A DNA stretch of 64,000 nucleotides from Tamlana crocina (GTDB lineage Bacteria; Bacteroidota; Bacteroidia; Flavobacteriales; Flavobacteriaceae), in NCBI GenBank assembly GCA_040429635.1, contig CP158972.1, positions 343,918 through 407,917 of the forward strand. The letters run 5' to 3'. The notes below the pieces were generated by a model. It made no database searches and had not been told where the DNA came from. It was given only the letters and a program-made list of their open reading frames with translations. This document shows, in pieces, positions 26,372-35,161 of this stretch (position 1 is the first letter of the stretch; each line of letters begins with the position of its first letter). The translations under genes were made by a program, and so were the position numbers.

Positions 26372-26449
26372 TGAGGTCTCGATTTTAGTCTATCTTGAGC
26401 ATCTCGACTCCGCTCGATACAGGCTTAAGCCGAAAGGCTCGACCTGACA
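26372..26449. repeat. compound nested hairpin repeat
   Basis: An outer AGGTCTCGA / GCTCGACCTGACA pair matches the two halves of the copy at 25923 but is split by ~55 bp. The inner part holds another full hairpin, ATC-TCGACTCCGCTC-GAT (26401-26418), with a further near-complementary CTTGAGC/GCTTAAG stem around it. Confidence 0.6.
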
Positions 26450-26492
26450 TCAGTGTTGTTCTAAATTTGAACTGACAAAGCTGTCATAAAAA

Positions 26493-27206
26493 TTATATAT
26501 GAATAATTTCATCGTCGCACAAAAGTTCATCACCACGCAAACGTAAAAAGATCTGCGCCACGGCAATGGTGTCTTTTTCGCAATATTTAATGATGCGGTC
26601 TATATCATTTTCTTCATAATAAACTTGACCCACTTGGCTTCCGTCTATATCGTCTTTTGGTGATGGAATACCTAGCACGTGCGTAAGTAATTTTAAAGAT
26701 GTATAAGTTTTGTAATCGCCAAATTTCCAAAGTTCCAAGGTGTCGAGGTGAGGTACTTCCCATGGTTTTTTGCCGAATAAATTCAGCTTGTATGGCAGTT
26801 CAATATTATGGATAATCATGCGCCGGGCAATGTACGGGAAATCGAATTCCTTACCGTTGTGCGCGCAAAGCAAATGTTTGGTCTGGCTGAAATGAGAGAT
26901 GAGCAGGTTTTTAAAATCTTTTAAAATTTTTATTTCATCGCCATAAAATGAAGTAACACGAAACGTGCGCAAATCATTCAAAATATTGAAATAACCTACC
27001 GAAATACAAACTATTTTACCGAACTCTGCCCAAATACCCGCACGGTCGTAAAATTCTTCAGCAGTAAATTCATCCCGACGTTGGTATTGCGATTTCTGTT
27101 CCCAAAGGTTTTGTTTGGTTTCGTCTAATTCTGAAAAATGCTGGGTTTCAGGAACCGTTTCGATGTCTAGGAACAATATGTTTTCAAGATTTAGTTTGCT
27201 TATCAT
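26493..27206 (-). CDS. 3'-5' exonuclease of the PolB-like family
   Basis: The 237-residue protein belongs to the DEDD exonuclease superfamily. Exo I reads FLDIETVPE near residue 13, Exo II CAHNGKEFDFPYIARR near residue 115, and Exo III YCEKDTIAVAQIF near residue 212. This matches the stand-alone family related to the proofreading domain of DNA polymerase B. It probably trims DNA or RNA 3' ends. Its start overlaps the end of the serine hydrolase gene by 23 bp. Confidence 0.85.
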   Translation of the reverse strand: MISKLNLENILFLDIETVPETQHFSELDETKQNLWEQKSQYQRRDEFTAEEFYDRAGIWAEFGKIVCISVGYFNILNDLRTFRVTSFYGDEIKILKDFKNLLISHFSQTKHLLCAHNGKEFDFPYIARRMIIHNIELPYKLNLFGKKPWEVPHLDTLELWKFGDYKTYTSLKLLTHVLGIPSPKDDIDGSQVGQVYYEENDIDRIIKYCEKDTIAVAQIFLRLRGDELLCDDEIIHI

Positions 27207-28353
27207 GGCTTAACATTTTATAGGCTTCTTCAATATAGATTTGAATATCGTCTGTAAATTTACCAATGCCATGGCCTTCATCGGCCGATTTTCGATGCCC
27301 CAAACGAACAATAATCACATTGTCTTCGGGCTGAACCATAACATACTGCCCCAAATGGCCTCGCATCATAAAGAAGTCTTTGTTTACATATTTGCCAAGC
27401 CACCAGCCATAACCATAAACAGGGTCTTTTTTAAATCGGGGTGTGATGGATTTTTTAACAAAAGCCGAATCTAACAGCTGTTTTCCGTTCCAGTTGCCAC
27501 CGTTTTTGTACAGTTTTCCAAAACGGGCAAAGTCGCGGGCGTTGCTTGAAATGCAGCAAAAAGCCTTGGCCAATCTGTTTTCACCGTCGTCCAATTGCCA
27601 AAGGGCATTTTCCTGGGCACCCATGGGTTTCCAAAATTTGTCGGACAAATATTTTGCCAACGGAACGCCGGTTGCTTTTTCAATAATCATCCCCAAAAGT
27701 TGGGTGTTTCCGCTTAAATATTCAAATTCTACTCCGGGCGTTTTAATTACTTTTTGATTTAGAATGGTTTCTGCTAAATCATCATCGTAATTGGCGCGTG
27801 CGGTTACTGAAAACGGACTGGTGTAATGTTCAACCCAATCCAAGCCCGAAGCCATTGAAGCCAAATCGCCCACAGTTGTTTTGGCATAGCTGTATTGCGG
27901 ATAAAAATCGCTAACAGGTTGGTCTAAGTTTTTAATATGCCCCTCCATAATCGCTTTTCCAAGTAGTGCCGTGGTAATGCTTTTAGCCATGGAAAAGGAG
28001 TTGGTTTTTGAGGTATCGTTAAAGCCATCATAATAATTTTCAAACCAAATGCTGTCGTTTTTTATAATCAAAAAAGCGATGGTGCCTAATTGTTGGTTGG
28101 TTTCGGTGAGTTTTTCGGTTTCCTTCACCGAGTTGTAATTGGTGTGCTCAGGCCAAGGGTCAATGTGTTTTCCGTTTGCTATCGTATCATTTTCAAAATA
28201 AGGATAGTCGTCAATAAAAGCGGTATTGTGACCTGTAAAGTAAACCACTTTGGCTCCTTTTAAAATATAGCCATAATCGAAAGCGTAAAGCAGAATTAAT
28301 AGAAGTGCAATAGTTATACTAATCCACTTCAGGAGTTTCTTTAGGAATTTCAT
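27184..28353 (-). CDS. serine hydrolase of the beta-lactamase/class C family
   Basis: The 389-residue protein has an N-terminal membrane helix (~8-27), so it faces the periplasm. The SxxK nucleophile motif reads SMAKS near residue 122, and a tyrosine motif appears as FEYLSGNTQLLG near residue 205. The HLG-like GHLGQY near residue 335 would complete the active site. Family members include esterases, D-aminopeptidases and DD-peptidases; the substrate cannot be assigned. Confidence 0.85.
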   Translation of the reverse strand: MKFLKKLLKWISITIALLLILLYAFDYGYILKGAKVVYFTGHNTAFIDDYPYFENDTIANGKHIDPWPEHTNYNSVKETEKLTETNQQLGTIAFLIIKNDSIWFENYYDGFNDTSKTNSFSMAKSITTALLGKAIMEGHIKNLDQPVSDFYPQYSYAKTTVGDLASMASGLDWVEHYTSPFSVTARANYDDDLAETILNQKVIKTPGVEFEYLSGNTQLLGMIIEKATGVPLAKYLSDKFWKPMGAQENALWQLDDGENRLAKAFCCISSNARDFARFGKLYKNGGNWNGKQLLDSAFVKKSITPRFKKDPVYGYGWWLGKYVNKDFFMMRGHLGQYVMVQPEDNVIIVRLGHRKSADEGHGIGKFTDDIQIYIEEAYKMLSHDKQTKS

Positions 28354-28404
28354 TACAGAATAATTAGTGGATTAAATATAGGGATATTTTATTTATTCTG
28401 CGGG

Positions 28405-28878
28405 TTAAAATAGGGTTTGTTGCCTAAACGGACTTTCGTGTTCCAGTAGCCATTTTTTGCGCTTTAACCCTCCTGCATAGCCGGTTAAACTACCGTTGCT
28501 GCCAATAACCCGGTGGCAGGGCACAATAATCCAAAGTGGGTTTTTGCCGTTGGCATTGGCTACGGCACGAATGGCTTTTATATCGCCCAGTTGTTTGGAT
28601 AGTTCCAAATAAGAAATGGTTTTTCCGTATGGGATAAGCTCCAGCTGTTTCCAAACCTTTTTTTGAAAATCGGTACCTTGCGGATTTAGTTTTAAACTGA
28701 ATTGTTTGCGCGTGCCTTCAAAGTATTCGTTTAATTGCAAAACGCAGTCTTCAAGTTCGACAGGAATGATGTTGGAAGTTTTTTCTTCAGAATTTAATAT
28801 GGAAACAGAAGTAATGCCATTATGGTCGCCAATAATTTTGGTGAACCCTAAAGGGGATTTGAAAATGCAAGTTTCCAT
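28405..28878 (-). CDS. ogt: methylated-DNA--protein-cysteine methyltransferase
   Basis: The 157-residue protein has the active-site motif IVPCHRVIGSNG near residue 125 and the YGKTISYLELSKQLGD helix-turn-helix part before it. It repairs O6-alkylguanine by one-way transfer of the alkyl group to its cysteine. The frame extends to 28935, but that part overlaps the CNNM gene; the ATG at 28878 before ETCIFKSPLG is the probable start. Confidence 0.92.
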   Translation of the reverse strand: METCIFKSPLGFTKIIGDHNGITSVSILNSEEKTSNIIPVELEDCVLQLNEYFEGTRKQFSLKLNPQGTDFQKKVWKQLELIPYGKTISYLELSKQLGDIKAIRAVANANGKNPLWIIVPCHRVIGSNGSLTGYAGGLKRKKWLLEHESPFRQQTLF

Positions 28879-28883
28879 ATAGT

Positions 28884-29963
28884 TTATAGTGGGTCGTCTT
28901 CTAATATACCTAGTTTTTTGGCTCGTATTTCCCAACTTTTCCTGGCCAATAGTTGAAGGTCTGAAACGTTATCGCTTTCATCCATTATTTCCAGTCCCAA
29001 AAGGGTTTCAATAACATCTTCCATGGTTACCAAACCGCTTACCGAGCCGTACTCGTCAACCACTAAAGCCATGTGGTTTCGGCTTTCAATCAATTTTTCA
29101 AACAGTGTTGGGATAGGTATGTTTCGGCCAACAACAATAATGTTTCGTTTTAATTCCGATAGCTTTTTTGTGCCATTGCCTAAAGCCATTTCCTTAAAAA
29201 TTTCATCTTTTAAAACCAGGCCTTTTATGTTGTCGGGATCATCTACAAAAACAGGTACGCGCGAAAAGCGAAGGTTGAGGTTTCTATTGAAAAATTCTTC
29301 AACGGTAGTGTTTTGGTTTTCAATTTTCATTACCGTTCTGGGTGTCATCACATCTTTGGCAAATACTTCCTTAAAAGTCAATAAATTTTTGATGACCTTG
29401 CTTTCGTTTTCTTGAAACACACCTTCTTCGTGAGCTATGTCGGTCATGGCCATAAAGCTTTCACGGGTTAAAACGCTGCCGTGCCCAGTGCCTCCAATAA
29501 GTTTTGTGGTTAATTGGAGCAGCCATAAAATGCCGGTCCATTTCAACGGAAAAATCATTACAGTTAATGCCTTAGCCGCAAAATTGGCCAGTTGTTTCCA
29601 ATAGGTGGCACCAATGGTTTTCGGAATAATTTCAGAAGCGACCAATATTAAAAACGTCATAATAGCCGAAACGACACCCACGGTATTGATTCCGAAAATT
29701 TCAATTTTAAAAGGCAGTTTTTCGGCTTCAATACCCACCATCATGGCACCAACCGTATGCGCAATGGTGTTTAGGGTAAGAATAGCGATTAAGGGTTTGT
29801 CAACGTCTTTTTTTAAGTGCTCTAAAGTGGTAGCGTAATCTCTATTCTCACGTTTTTTTACAGATATAAAAGTAGGCGTTACACTTAATAAAACAGCTTC
29901 TAAAACGGAACATAAAAAAGAAAAAAATATCGAAAGGGTTGCCCAGAGGATCAGTGCGTTCAT
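28884..29963 (-). CDS. CNNM and CBS domain membrane protein (CorC/HlyC-like)
   Basis: The 359-residue protein has three to four transmembrane helices in the CNNM domain (~1-170) and a CBS pair (~190-330, with VMTPRTVMKIE and HMALVVDEYGSVSGLVTMEDVIETLLG). The C-terminal transport-associated CorC_HlyC domain of longer relatives is absent. Members are linked to magnesium or cobalt efflux. It lies 24 bp downstream of hemB on the same strand. Confidence 0.85.
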   Translation of the reverse strand: MNALILWATLSIFFSFLCSVLEAVLLSVTPTFISVKKRENRDYATTLEHLKKDVDKPLIAILTLNTIAHTVGAMMVGIEAEKLPFKIEIFGINTVGVVSAIMTFLILVASEIIPKTIGATYWKQLANFAAKALTVMIFPLKWTGILWLLQLTTKLIGGTGHGSVLTRESFMAMTDIAHEEGVFQENESKVIKNLLTFKEVFAKDVMTPRTVMKIENQNTTVEEFFNRNLNLRFSRVPVFVDDPDNIKGLVLKDEIFKEMALGNGTKKLSELKRNIIVVGRNIPIPTLFEKLIESRNHMALVVDEYGSVSGLVTMEDVIETLLGLEIMDESDNVSDLQLLARKSWEIRAKKLGILEDDPL

Positions 29964-29987
29964 TAAATAGGTTTTAGTGATGCTAAT

Positions 29988-30977
29988 TTACGAAATCAAT
30001 TTCACAACGTCTTTAGCGAAATAGGACGCGATGATATCTGCGCCGGCGCGTTTAATTGCGGTAATTTGCTCCATCATTACGGCGTCGTGTTCCAACCAAC
30101 CTTTTTCGGCAGCAGCTTTTAACATGGCGTATTCGCCCGACACTTGGTAAACGGCCACGGGTACATCCACTTCATTTTTAATTTCTCGAACAATGTCCAA
30201 ATAGCACAATCCGGGTTTTACCATAACAATATCGGCACCTTCGTCTATATCCATTTCGGTTTCACGAATGGCCTCAAAACGGTTGGCATAATCCATTTGG
30301 TAGGTTTTTTTGTCTTTCGGAATATCAATCAAATCCACGGGAGCCGAATCGAGCGCATCGCGGAAAGGACCATAAAACGCCGAAGCATATTTTGCCGAAT
30401 AGCTCATAATTCCCGTATTGATGAAACCTTCGTCCTCCAAAGCTTCGCGAATGGTTAAAATACGACCGTCCATCATATCACTGGGAGCTACAAAATCGGC
30501 ACCAGCTTGGGCGTGCGATAGGCTCATTTCTGACAGCACTTCAGCGGTATCATCATTTAGTATTTGTCCGTTTTCAATAATGCCGTCGTGTCCGTAAGCC
30601 GAATAAGGGTCGAGAGCTACATCGGTCATGACCAACATATCCGGGCACGCATTTTTTACGGTTTTAATGGCGCGTTGCATCAATCCGTTGGGGTTTATGG
30701 CTTCCGTGCCTATATTGTCTTTCAGGTTGTCGGGAACTTTTACGAACAATAGCACCGATTTTAAGCCAAGGTTCCAAAGTTCCTTCACTTCGTTTTCCAA
30801 TAGATCCAAACTATAACGGAAATAATTGGGCATTGAAGCAATTTCTTCTTTTACGCCTTTGCCTTCAACCACAAAAAGGGGCACTAAAAAATCGTTGGGT
30901 GATATAATGGTTTCGCGAACCAAACCACGTATGGCGGCATTGGTTCTAAGTCTTCGGTTTCGTCTTAATGGGTACAT
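29988..30977 (-). CDS. hemB: delta-aminolevulinic acid dehydratase (porphobilinogen synthase)
   Basis: The 329-residue enzyme condenses two 5-aminolevulinates to porphobilinogen. The Schiff-base lysines are in MSYSAKYASAFYGPFRDA (~200) and MVKPGLCYLD (~252). The metal-site segment reads DVALDPYSAYGHDG: aspartate and alanine stand where zinc enzymes have cysteines, so this is the magnesium-type variant. It lies 25 bp downstream of hemF on the same strand, so the two are probably in one operon. Confidence 0.96.
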   Translation of the reverse strand: MYPLRRNRRLRTNAAIRGLVRETIISPNDFLVPLFVVEGKGVKEEIASMPNYFRYSLDLLENEVKELWNLGLKSVLLFVKVPDNLKDNIGTEAINPNGLMQRAIKTVKNACPDMLVMTDVALDPYSAYGHDGIIENGQILNDDTAEVLSEMSLSHAQAGADFVAPSDMMDGRILTIREALEDEGFINTGIMSYSAKYASAFYGPFRDALDSAPVDLIDIPKDKKTYQMDYANRFEAIRETEMDIDEGADIVMVKPGLCYLDIVREIKNEVDVPVAVYQVSGEYAMLKAAAEKGWLEHDAVMMEQITAIKRAGADIIASYFAKDVVKLIS

Positions 30978-31002
30978 CTGTAAATGTTTATTTTGATTTG
31001 TT

Positions 31003-31926
31003 TTAAACCCAATCTTTCGGGTTTTTTAAAACTTCAAGTAGTTTTTCTTCTTCGCTGCCAGATTTTGGATTATGGTCGTAAACCCATTGCACATGTGGGG
31101 GCAAACTCATTAAAATACTTTCAATGCGGCCGTTGGTTTTCAAGCCAAACAGGGTGCCTTTGTCGTGCACCAAATTGAATTCTACATAGCGCCCACGACG
31201 TATTTCCTGCCAATCGCGTTGCGCTTGCGTGTATGGTAAATCCTTTCGTTTTTCAACAATGGGTACATAGGCTTCTAAAAAGCTATTGCCCACTTCAGTA
31301 ACAAAATCGTACCAATTTTCCATGGTCATATCGTCGGTTGCTTTACAATAATCGAAAAACAAACCACCAATGCCTCTGGCTTCGTTGCGGTGTTCGTTAT
31401 AAAAATACTCGTCGCAACGGGCTTTGTAATTGGGGTAAAAATCCGGATTGTGCTTATCGCAAGCCATTTTACACGTTTCGTGAAAATGCTTGGCGTCTTC
31501 TTCAAATAAATAATAGGGCGTTAAATCTTGGCCGCCCCCAAACCATTGATCTATTATCTTTTTAGGTTCACCTGCCCTGAGCGGAGCCGAAGGGTACATT
31601 TCGAAATAACGCCAATTAGCATGTACGGTAGGAACCATAGGGTTTTTGGGATGGAGCACCAAACTTAATCCGCAGGCAAAAAAATCTACATCACCCACTT
31701 TAAAATAGTTCTGCATCGATTTTGGTAATTTGCCATGTACGCCAGAAATATTTACGCCTCCTTTTTCAAAAACGTTTCCGTTTTCAATCACTCTAGTTCG
31801 GCCGCCACCGCCTTCGGGCCGTTCCCAGATATCTTGCTTGAATTGGGCTTTACCATCAATCGCTTCGAGTTTTGAAGTGATGACGTCCTGTAATTCTTGT
31901 ATGTACTGATAGAATTTGTCTTTCAT
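31003..31926 (-). CDS. hemF: coproporphyrinogen III oxidase, oxygen-dependent
   Basis: The 307-residue enzyme oxidatively decarboxylates coproporphyrinogen III to protoporphyrinogen IX. Diagnostic segments are ANWRYFEMY, QWFGGGQDLTPYY and RGRYVEFNLVHDKGTLFGL. Between RYFEMY and QWFGGG there is an unusual short insertion reading PSAPLRAGEP, encoded by a copy of the dispersed hairpin repeat. Activity should be intact because the insertion lies between conserved blocks. It overlaps nothing and is 2 bp from nhaA. Confidence 0.95.
   Translation of the reverse strand: MKDKFYQYIQELQDVITSKLEAIDGKAQFKQDIWERPEGGGGRTRVIENGNVFEKGGVNISGVHGKLPKSMQNYFKVGDVDFFACGLSLVLHPKNPMVPTVHANWRYFEMYPSAPLRAGEPKKIIDQWFGGGQDLTPYYLFEEDAKHFHETCKMACDKHNPDFYPNYKARCDEYFYNEHRNEARGIGGLFFDYCKATDDMTMENWYDFVTEVGNSFLEAYVPIVEKRKDLPYTQAQRDWQEIRRGRYVEFNLVHDKGTLFGLKTNGRIESILMSLPPHVQWVYDHNPKSGSEEEKLLEVLKNPKDWV
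31575..31594. repeat. hairpin repeat inside hemF
   Basis: CCCT and AGGG arms enclose GAGCGGAGCCGA (31579-31590), one base different from the family core. It is in frame within hemF. Confidence 0.75.
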
Positions 31927-31928
31927 TA

Positions 31929-33218
31929 TTATTTTTTAAAACGCAAAACTAAATAGCCTATTATTGCTGCAATTACCGAGCCTATTAGGATTCCAATTTT
32001 TGCAGAATCAATGTATTTGGGGCTTTCCATAAAAGCAAGGCTGGCAATAAAAATAGCCATAGTGAAACCTATTCCGGCTAAAAAGGATACGCCAATAATT
32101 TGTTGGTTACTAATGTCTGACGGGATTTCAATAAGTTTAAGCTTTTTGGCTAGAAAAACGATAGCCGATATACCAATGCTTTTTCCTAAAACCAAACATA
32201 TGGCGATATTGGTTACTAAGTTGATTTCTATATTCATGTTGGTGTTAATGGCAACCCCAGCATTGGCTAGCGCAAATATCGGAATTATAAAATAGGCTAC
32301 CCAATCGTGCAAGTTGTGCTCTAAATGCTGTAATGGCGATTGGTATTTATTGGTCCAATCCTCTAGGTTGTCAATCTCACGAATTTGTTCTTTCGATAAA
32401 ATGGGTTTTTCTAAAATGCTGGCAGCTTTTATGTTATTGGTGATGTTTACTAAGTTGTCGATAAACTGTGGGGTTTTTATTCTTTGCCTAATAGGTACGG
32501 AAAATGCCAATAAAATTCCGGCCAAGGTAGGGTGTATGCCCGATTTTAAAAAGAGGGTCCAAATGATGATGCCCAAAAACACCATTACGAATTTTGAAAA
32601 GTATCCGCGATACGACAGAAAATAGAGTACAGCCAATAAAATAAAGGCAACAAACAGCATAGTTGCTTGAATATTGCTGCTGTAAAAAATGGCAATAACA
32701 AGTACAGCGCCCAAATCGTCTACTATGGCAAAAGCCGTTAAAAATATTTTTAGGCTTAACGGCACTCTGTTTCCAAGTGCTTTAAGCAGCGCTAAAGAAA
32801 ATGCGATGTCGGTTGCCATAGAAATACCCCAGCCTTGTTGGGTTTCTGGAGTTTTGTTTAATATAAAAAACAAAAGAACAGGCATAATAATCCCGCCCAA
32901 GGCACCATAAAGGGGAAAGGCTAGCTTTTTGAGAGAATTGAGTTCGCCGATAAGAAATTCACGTTTTATTTCTAACCCTATTAAAAAGAAGAAAATGGCC
33001 ATTAAACCATCGTTGATCCACAAAATCAGTGGTTTATTTAGCTCGAAGTTTTGACTGGTGAATCCAAACTTGTATTGCCATAGTGATTGATAGCTTTCAG
33101 AAAATGGTGAATTGGCCCATATTAAGGCTAAAATCGTTGCAAAAAGCAACAAGGTACCACTGAAACTTTCAATGTTTATAAATTTTTGAATAGGTGATAA
33201 GATTAGTTTCTTAACCAT
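31929..33218 (-). CDS. nhaA: Na+/H+ antiporter NhaA
   Basis: The 429-residue protein has about twelve transmembrane segments. The key region reads IVDDLGAVLVIAIFYSS, with the paired aspartates of the ion-binding site, and GWGISMATDIAFSLALL. NhaA exports sodium in exchange for protons. It is somewhat longer than the E. coli protein, with a hydrophilic loop (~265-300). It sits inside the heme cluster, 2 bp from hemF, and its start overlaps the end of the EI24 gene. Confidence 0.95.
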   Translation of the reverse strand: MVKKLILSPIQKFINIESFSGTLLLFATILALIWANSPFSESYQSLWQYKFGFTSQNFELNKPLILWINDGLMAIFFFLIGLEIKREFLIGELNSLKKLAFPLYGALGGIIMPVLLFFILNKTPETQQGWGISMATDIAFSLALLKALGNRVPLSLKIFLTAFAIVDDLGAVLVIAIFYSSNIQATMLFVAFILLAVLYFLSYRGYFSKFVMVFLGIIIWTLFLKSGIHPTLAGILLAFSVPIRQRIKTPQFIDNLVNITNNIKAASILEKPILSKEQIREIDNLEDWTNKYQSPLQHLEHNLHDWVAYFIIPIFALANAGVAINTNMNIEINLVTNIAICLVLGKSIGISAIVFLAKKLKLIEIPSDISNQQIIGVSFLAGIGFTMAIFIASLAFMESPKYIDSAKIGILIGSVIAAIIGYLVLRFKK

Positions 33219-33969
33219 AAGGTGTTAAGTGTTTTTCTGTCTGCAAAATTTTAATTGTTTGACTTGATGCTGCGGTAACCGATAAAGGAAGTACTAAAAT
33301 TACACCAATTACCGGAACTAATAAAAACAATATAAAAATAATGCCATTGCCAATGGCGAATCCTCGATTTTTTCGAACAAACTGAATGCTTTTTCGATAT
33401 TGGAAATGACGCTCTAAAGTGTAATCTATGTTACCAAAACCAGCGTAGTAAGCTTGCACCAAGAAGAGCAATACCGTTGAAAAAATGTTAACGACCGGAA
33501 TGAATTTTAATAACAGAATGGGAATGGTAAGTAATAATTCCAGAATTAAGTTCCTGCCGTTTATTTTGATGCCTCGCCACAATTGTTGGGCAAATGAGGT
33601 GTTTCTGTGCGAATGTGAAACATTGCCGGTAAAATGTGCTTCAATCTTTTCGGAAACGGGACTCATGAATGGTGCCGAAAGCGCCATAATAATATGTTTA
33701 AAAAGAATGAGTCCGATAACTAAAATGATTAAACCGCCAATAAAGGTGCTGATGGTTGAAAAGGTTTCTTTGCCCCAATCCCAAATCCAGATTTTGGAGA
33801 TGAAATTTCCAATGTTATCCGAAAGCCCGTAAGCTGAACCAAAAATAATAACAGCGGTAATAAAACTAATAGCCATGGGTATAGCGAAATATTTCCAAAG
33901 TTTGAGCTTGGAAATTAAACCAAAAGCCCCAAAATATGCTTTAATGCCCGAAATTATGTTTTTGATCAT
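33211..33969 (-). CDS. EI24/CysZ-like membrane protein
   Basis: The 252-residue protein has four long hydrophobic segments and the EI24-domain pattern with SAPFMSPVSEKIEAHF and QAYYAGFGNIDYTLERHF. CysZ-type members transport sulfate; many EI24 proteins in Bacteroidota are uncharacterised. Its end overlaps the nhaA start by 8 bp, so the two are co-translated. The function is not assigned beyond the family. Confidence 0.78.
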   Translation of the reverse strand: MIKNIISGIKAYFGAFGLISKLKLWKYFAIPMAISFITAVIIFGSAYGLSDNIGNFISKIWIWDWGKETFSTISTFIGGLIILVIGLILFKHIIMALSAPFMSPVSEKIEAHFTGNVSHSHRNTSFAQQLWRGIKINGRNLILELLLTIPILLLKFIPVVNIFSTVLLFLVQAYYAGFGNIDYTLERHFQYRKSIQFVRKNRGFAIGNGIIFILFLLVPVIGVILVLPLSVTAASSQTIKILQTEKHLTPYG

Positions 33970-33983
33970 AATTGTTTGCGTCT

Positions 33984-34063
33984 TTGCGAATCACGCTTTT
34001 GGGCGTGATGCGGCAATCTTTTCATTGAACAGATTACCACGTCACTACGTTCCTCGTAATGAC
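33984..34063. repeat. imperfect palindromic repeat between EI24 and hemE genes
   Basis: It contains a TCACGC/GCGTGA hairpin (33991-34008), then CGGCAATCTT and, at the other end, TTCCTCGTAATGAC. The layout resembles the 55525-55613 element (both contain GGCAATC or its like and end CAATGAC/TAATGAC). Confidence 0.45.
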
Positions 34064-34065
34064 AA

Positions 34066-35091
34066 TTATACTTCGTATTCTTTTACCGCATCAACAAAAG
34101 CCTTGGCGTTCTCCAAAGGAATATTCGGTAAAATGCCGTGGCCTAAATTTACAATGTATTTGTCTTTTCCAAACTCATTAATCATTTGGTGTACCATTTT
34201 CTTGATTTCGGAAGGTGGCGAGAGCAAGCGTGCGGGGTCGAAATTACCTTGCAGCGTAACATTTCCACCGGTTAAATAACGAGCGTTTCTTGCTGAACAA
34301 GTCCAATCGATACCTAATGCAGAAGCGTTGCTTTGTGCCATGTCGTGGAGGGCAAACCAGCAACCTTTACCAAAGGCGATAACGGGAGCATCATCCTTTA
34401 AGGCTTCAATAATTTGGTTGATGTATTGCCATGAAAATTCCTGATAATCGGTTGGCGATAACATGCCGCCCCAAGAATCGAATACTTGCACGGCGTTACA
34501 TCCTGCTTTTACTTTTTCCTTTAAATAAGCGATGGTGGTATCGGTTATTTTTTGAAGCAGTTTGTGGGCGGCCACAGGATTGGTAAAGCAAAATTCTTTG
34601 GCTTTATCAAAAGTTTTGCTGCCTTGGCCTTGCACGCAGTAGCACAAAATGGTCCATGGAGAACCGGCGAAACCGATAAGTGGAATATCGTCATTAAGGA
34701 GTTCCTTGGTGGCTTTTATAGCTTGATAAACATAATCCAATTCAACTTTTACATCGGGCACCACTACATTTTCAACATCTTTTGAGGTACGTACGGGGTT
34801 AGGTAAATATGGGCCAAAATTAGGTTTCATCTGAACCTCAATATTCATAGCCTGCGGAATGACCAAAATATCGCTAAAAAGGATGGCGGCATCCATACCG
34901 TAACGGCGGATGGGCTGCACCGTGATTTCACTGGCCAATTCTGGTGTGCGGCAGCGGGTGAAAAAGTCGTATTTCTCACGTATGGCCATGAATTCTGGTA
35001 AATAACGCCCAGCTTGGCGCATCATCCATACCGGCGGACGGTTTACGGTTTCTCCTTTTAATGCGCGTAAAAATAAATCGTTCTTAATCAT
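34066..35091 (-). CDS. hemE: uroporphyrinogen decarboxylase
   Basis: The 341-residue enzyme removes four carboxyls from uroporphyrinogen III to give coproporphyrinogen III. The N-terminal signature [16 protein letters not shown] near residue 20 holds the substrate-binding arginines, and [16 protein letters not shown] is the second signature. Length is normal. It lies in line with hemCD, from which it is separated by a repeat-rich 70-bp gap. Confidence 0.97.
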   Translation of the reverse strand: MIKNDLFLRALKGETVNRPPVWMMRQAGRYLPEFMAIREKYDFFTRCRTPELASEITVQPIRRYGMDAAILFSDILVIPQAMNIEVQMKPNFGPYLPNPVRTSKDVENVVVPDVKVELDYVYQAIKATKELLNDDIPLIGFAGSPWTILCYCVQGQGSKTFDKAKEFCFTNPVAAHKLLQKITDTTIAYLKEKVKAGCNAVQVFDSWGGMLSPTDYQEFSWQYINQIIEALKDDAPVIAFGKGCWFALHDMAQSNASALGIDWTCSARNARYLTGGNVTLQGNFDPARLLSPPSEIKKMVHQMINEFGKDKYIVNLGHGILPNIPLENAKAFVDAVKEYEV

Positions 35092-35097
35092 AGTTGT

Positions 35098-35151
35098 TAG
35101 TCGTTAGTCGTTAGTTGCTAGTCGTTGGTTTTGTAACTAACGACCAGCAAC
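35098..35151. repeat. TTAGTCG short tandem repeats and 17-bp hairpin
   Basis: Several TTAGTCG-like direct repeats lead into GTTGCTAGTCGTTGGTT, which pairs with AACTAACGACCAGCAAC around TTGT with two mismatches. It lies between hemE and hemCD. Confidence 0.6.
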
Positions 35152-35161
35152 TATTGGCTAA

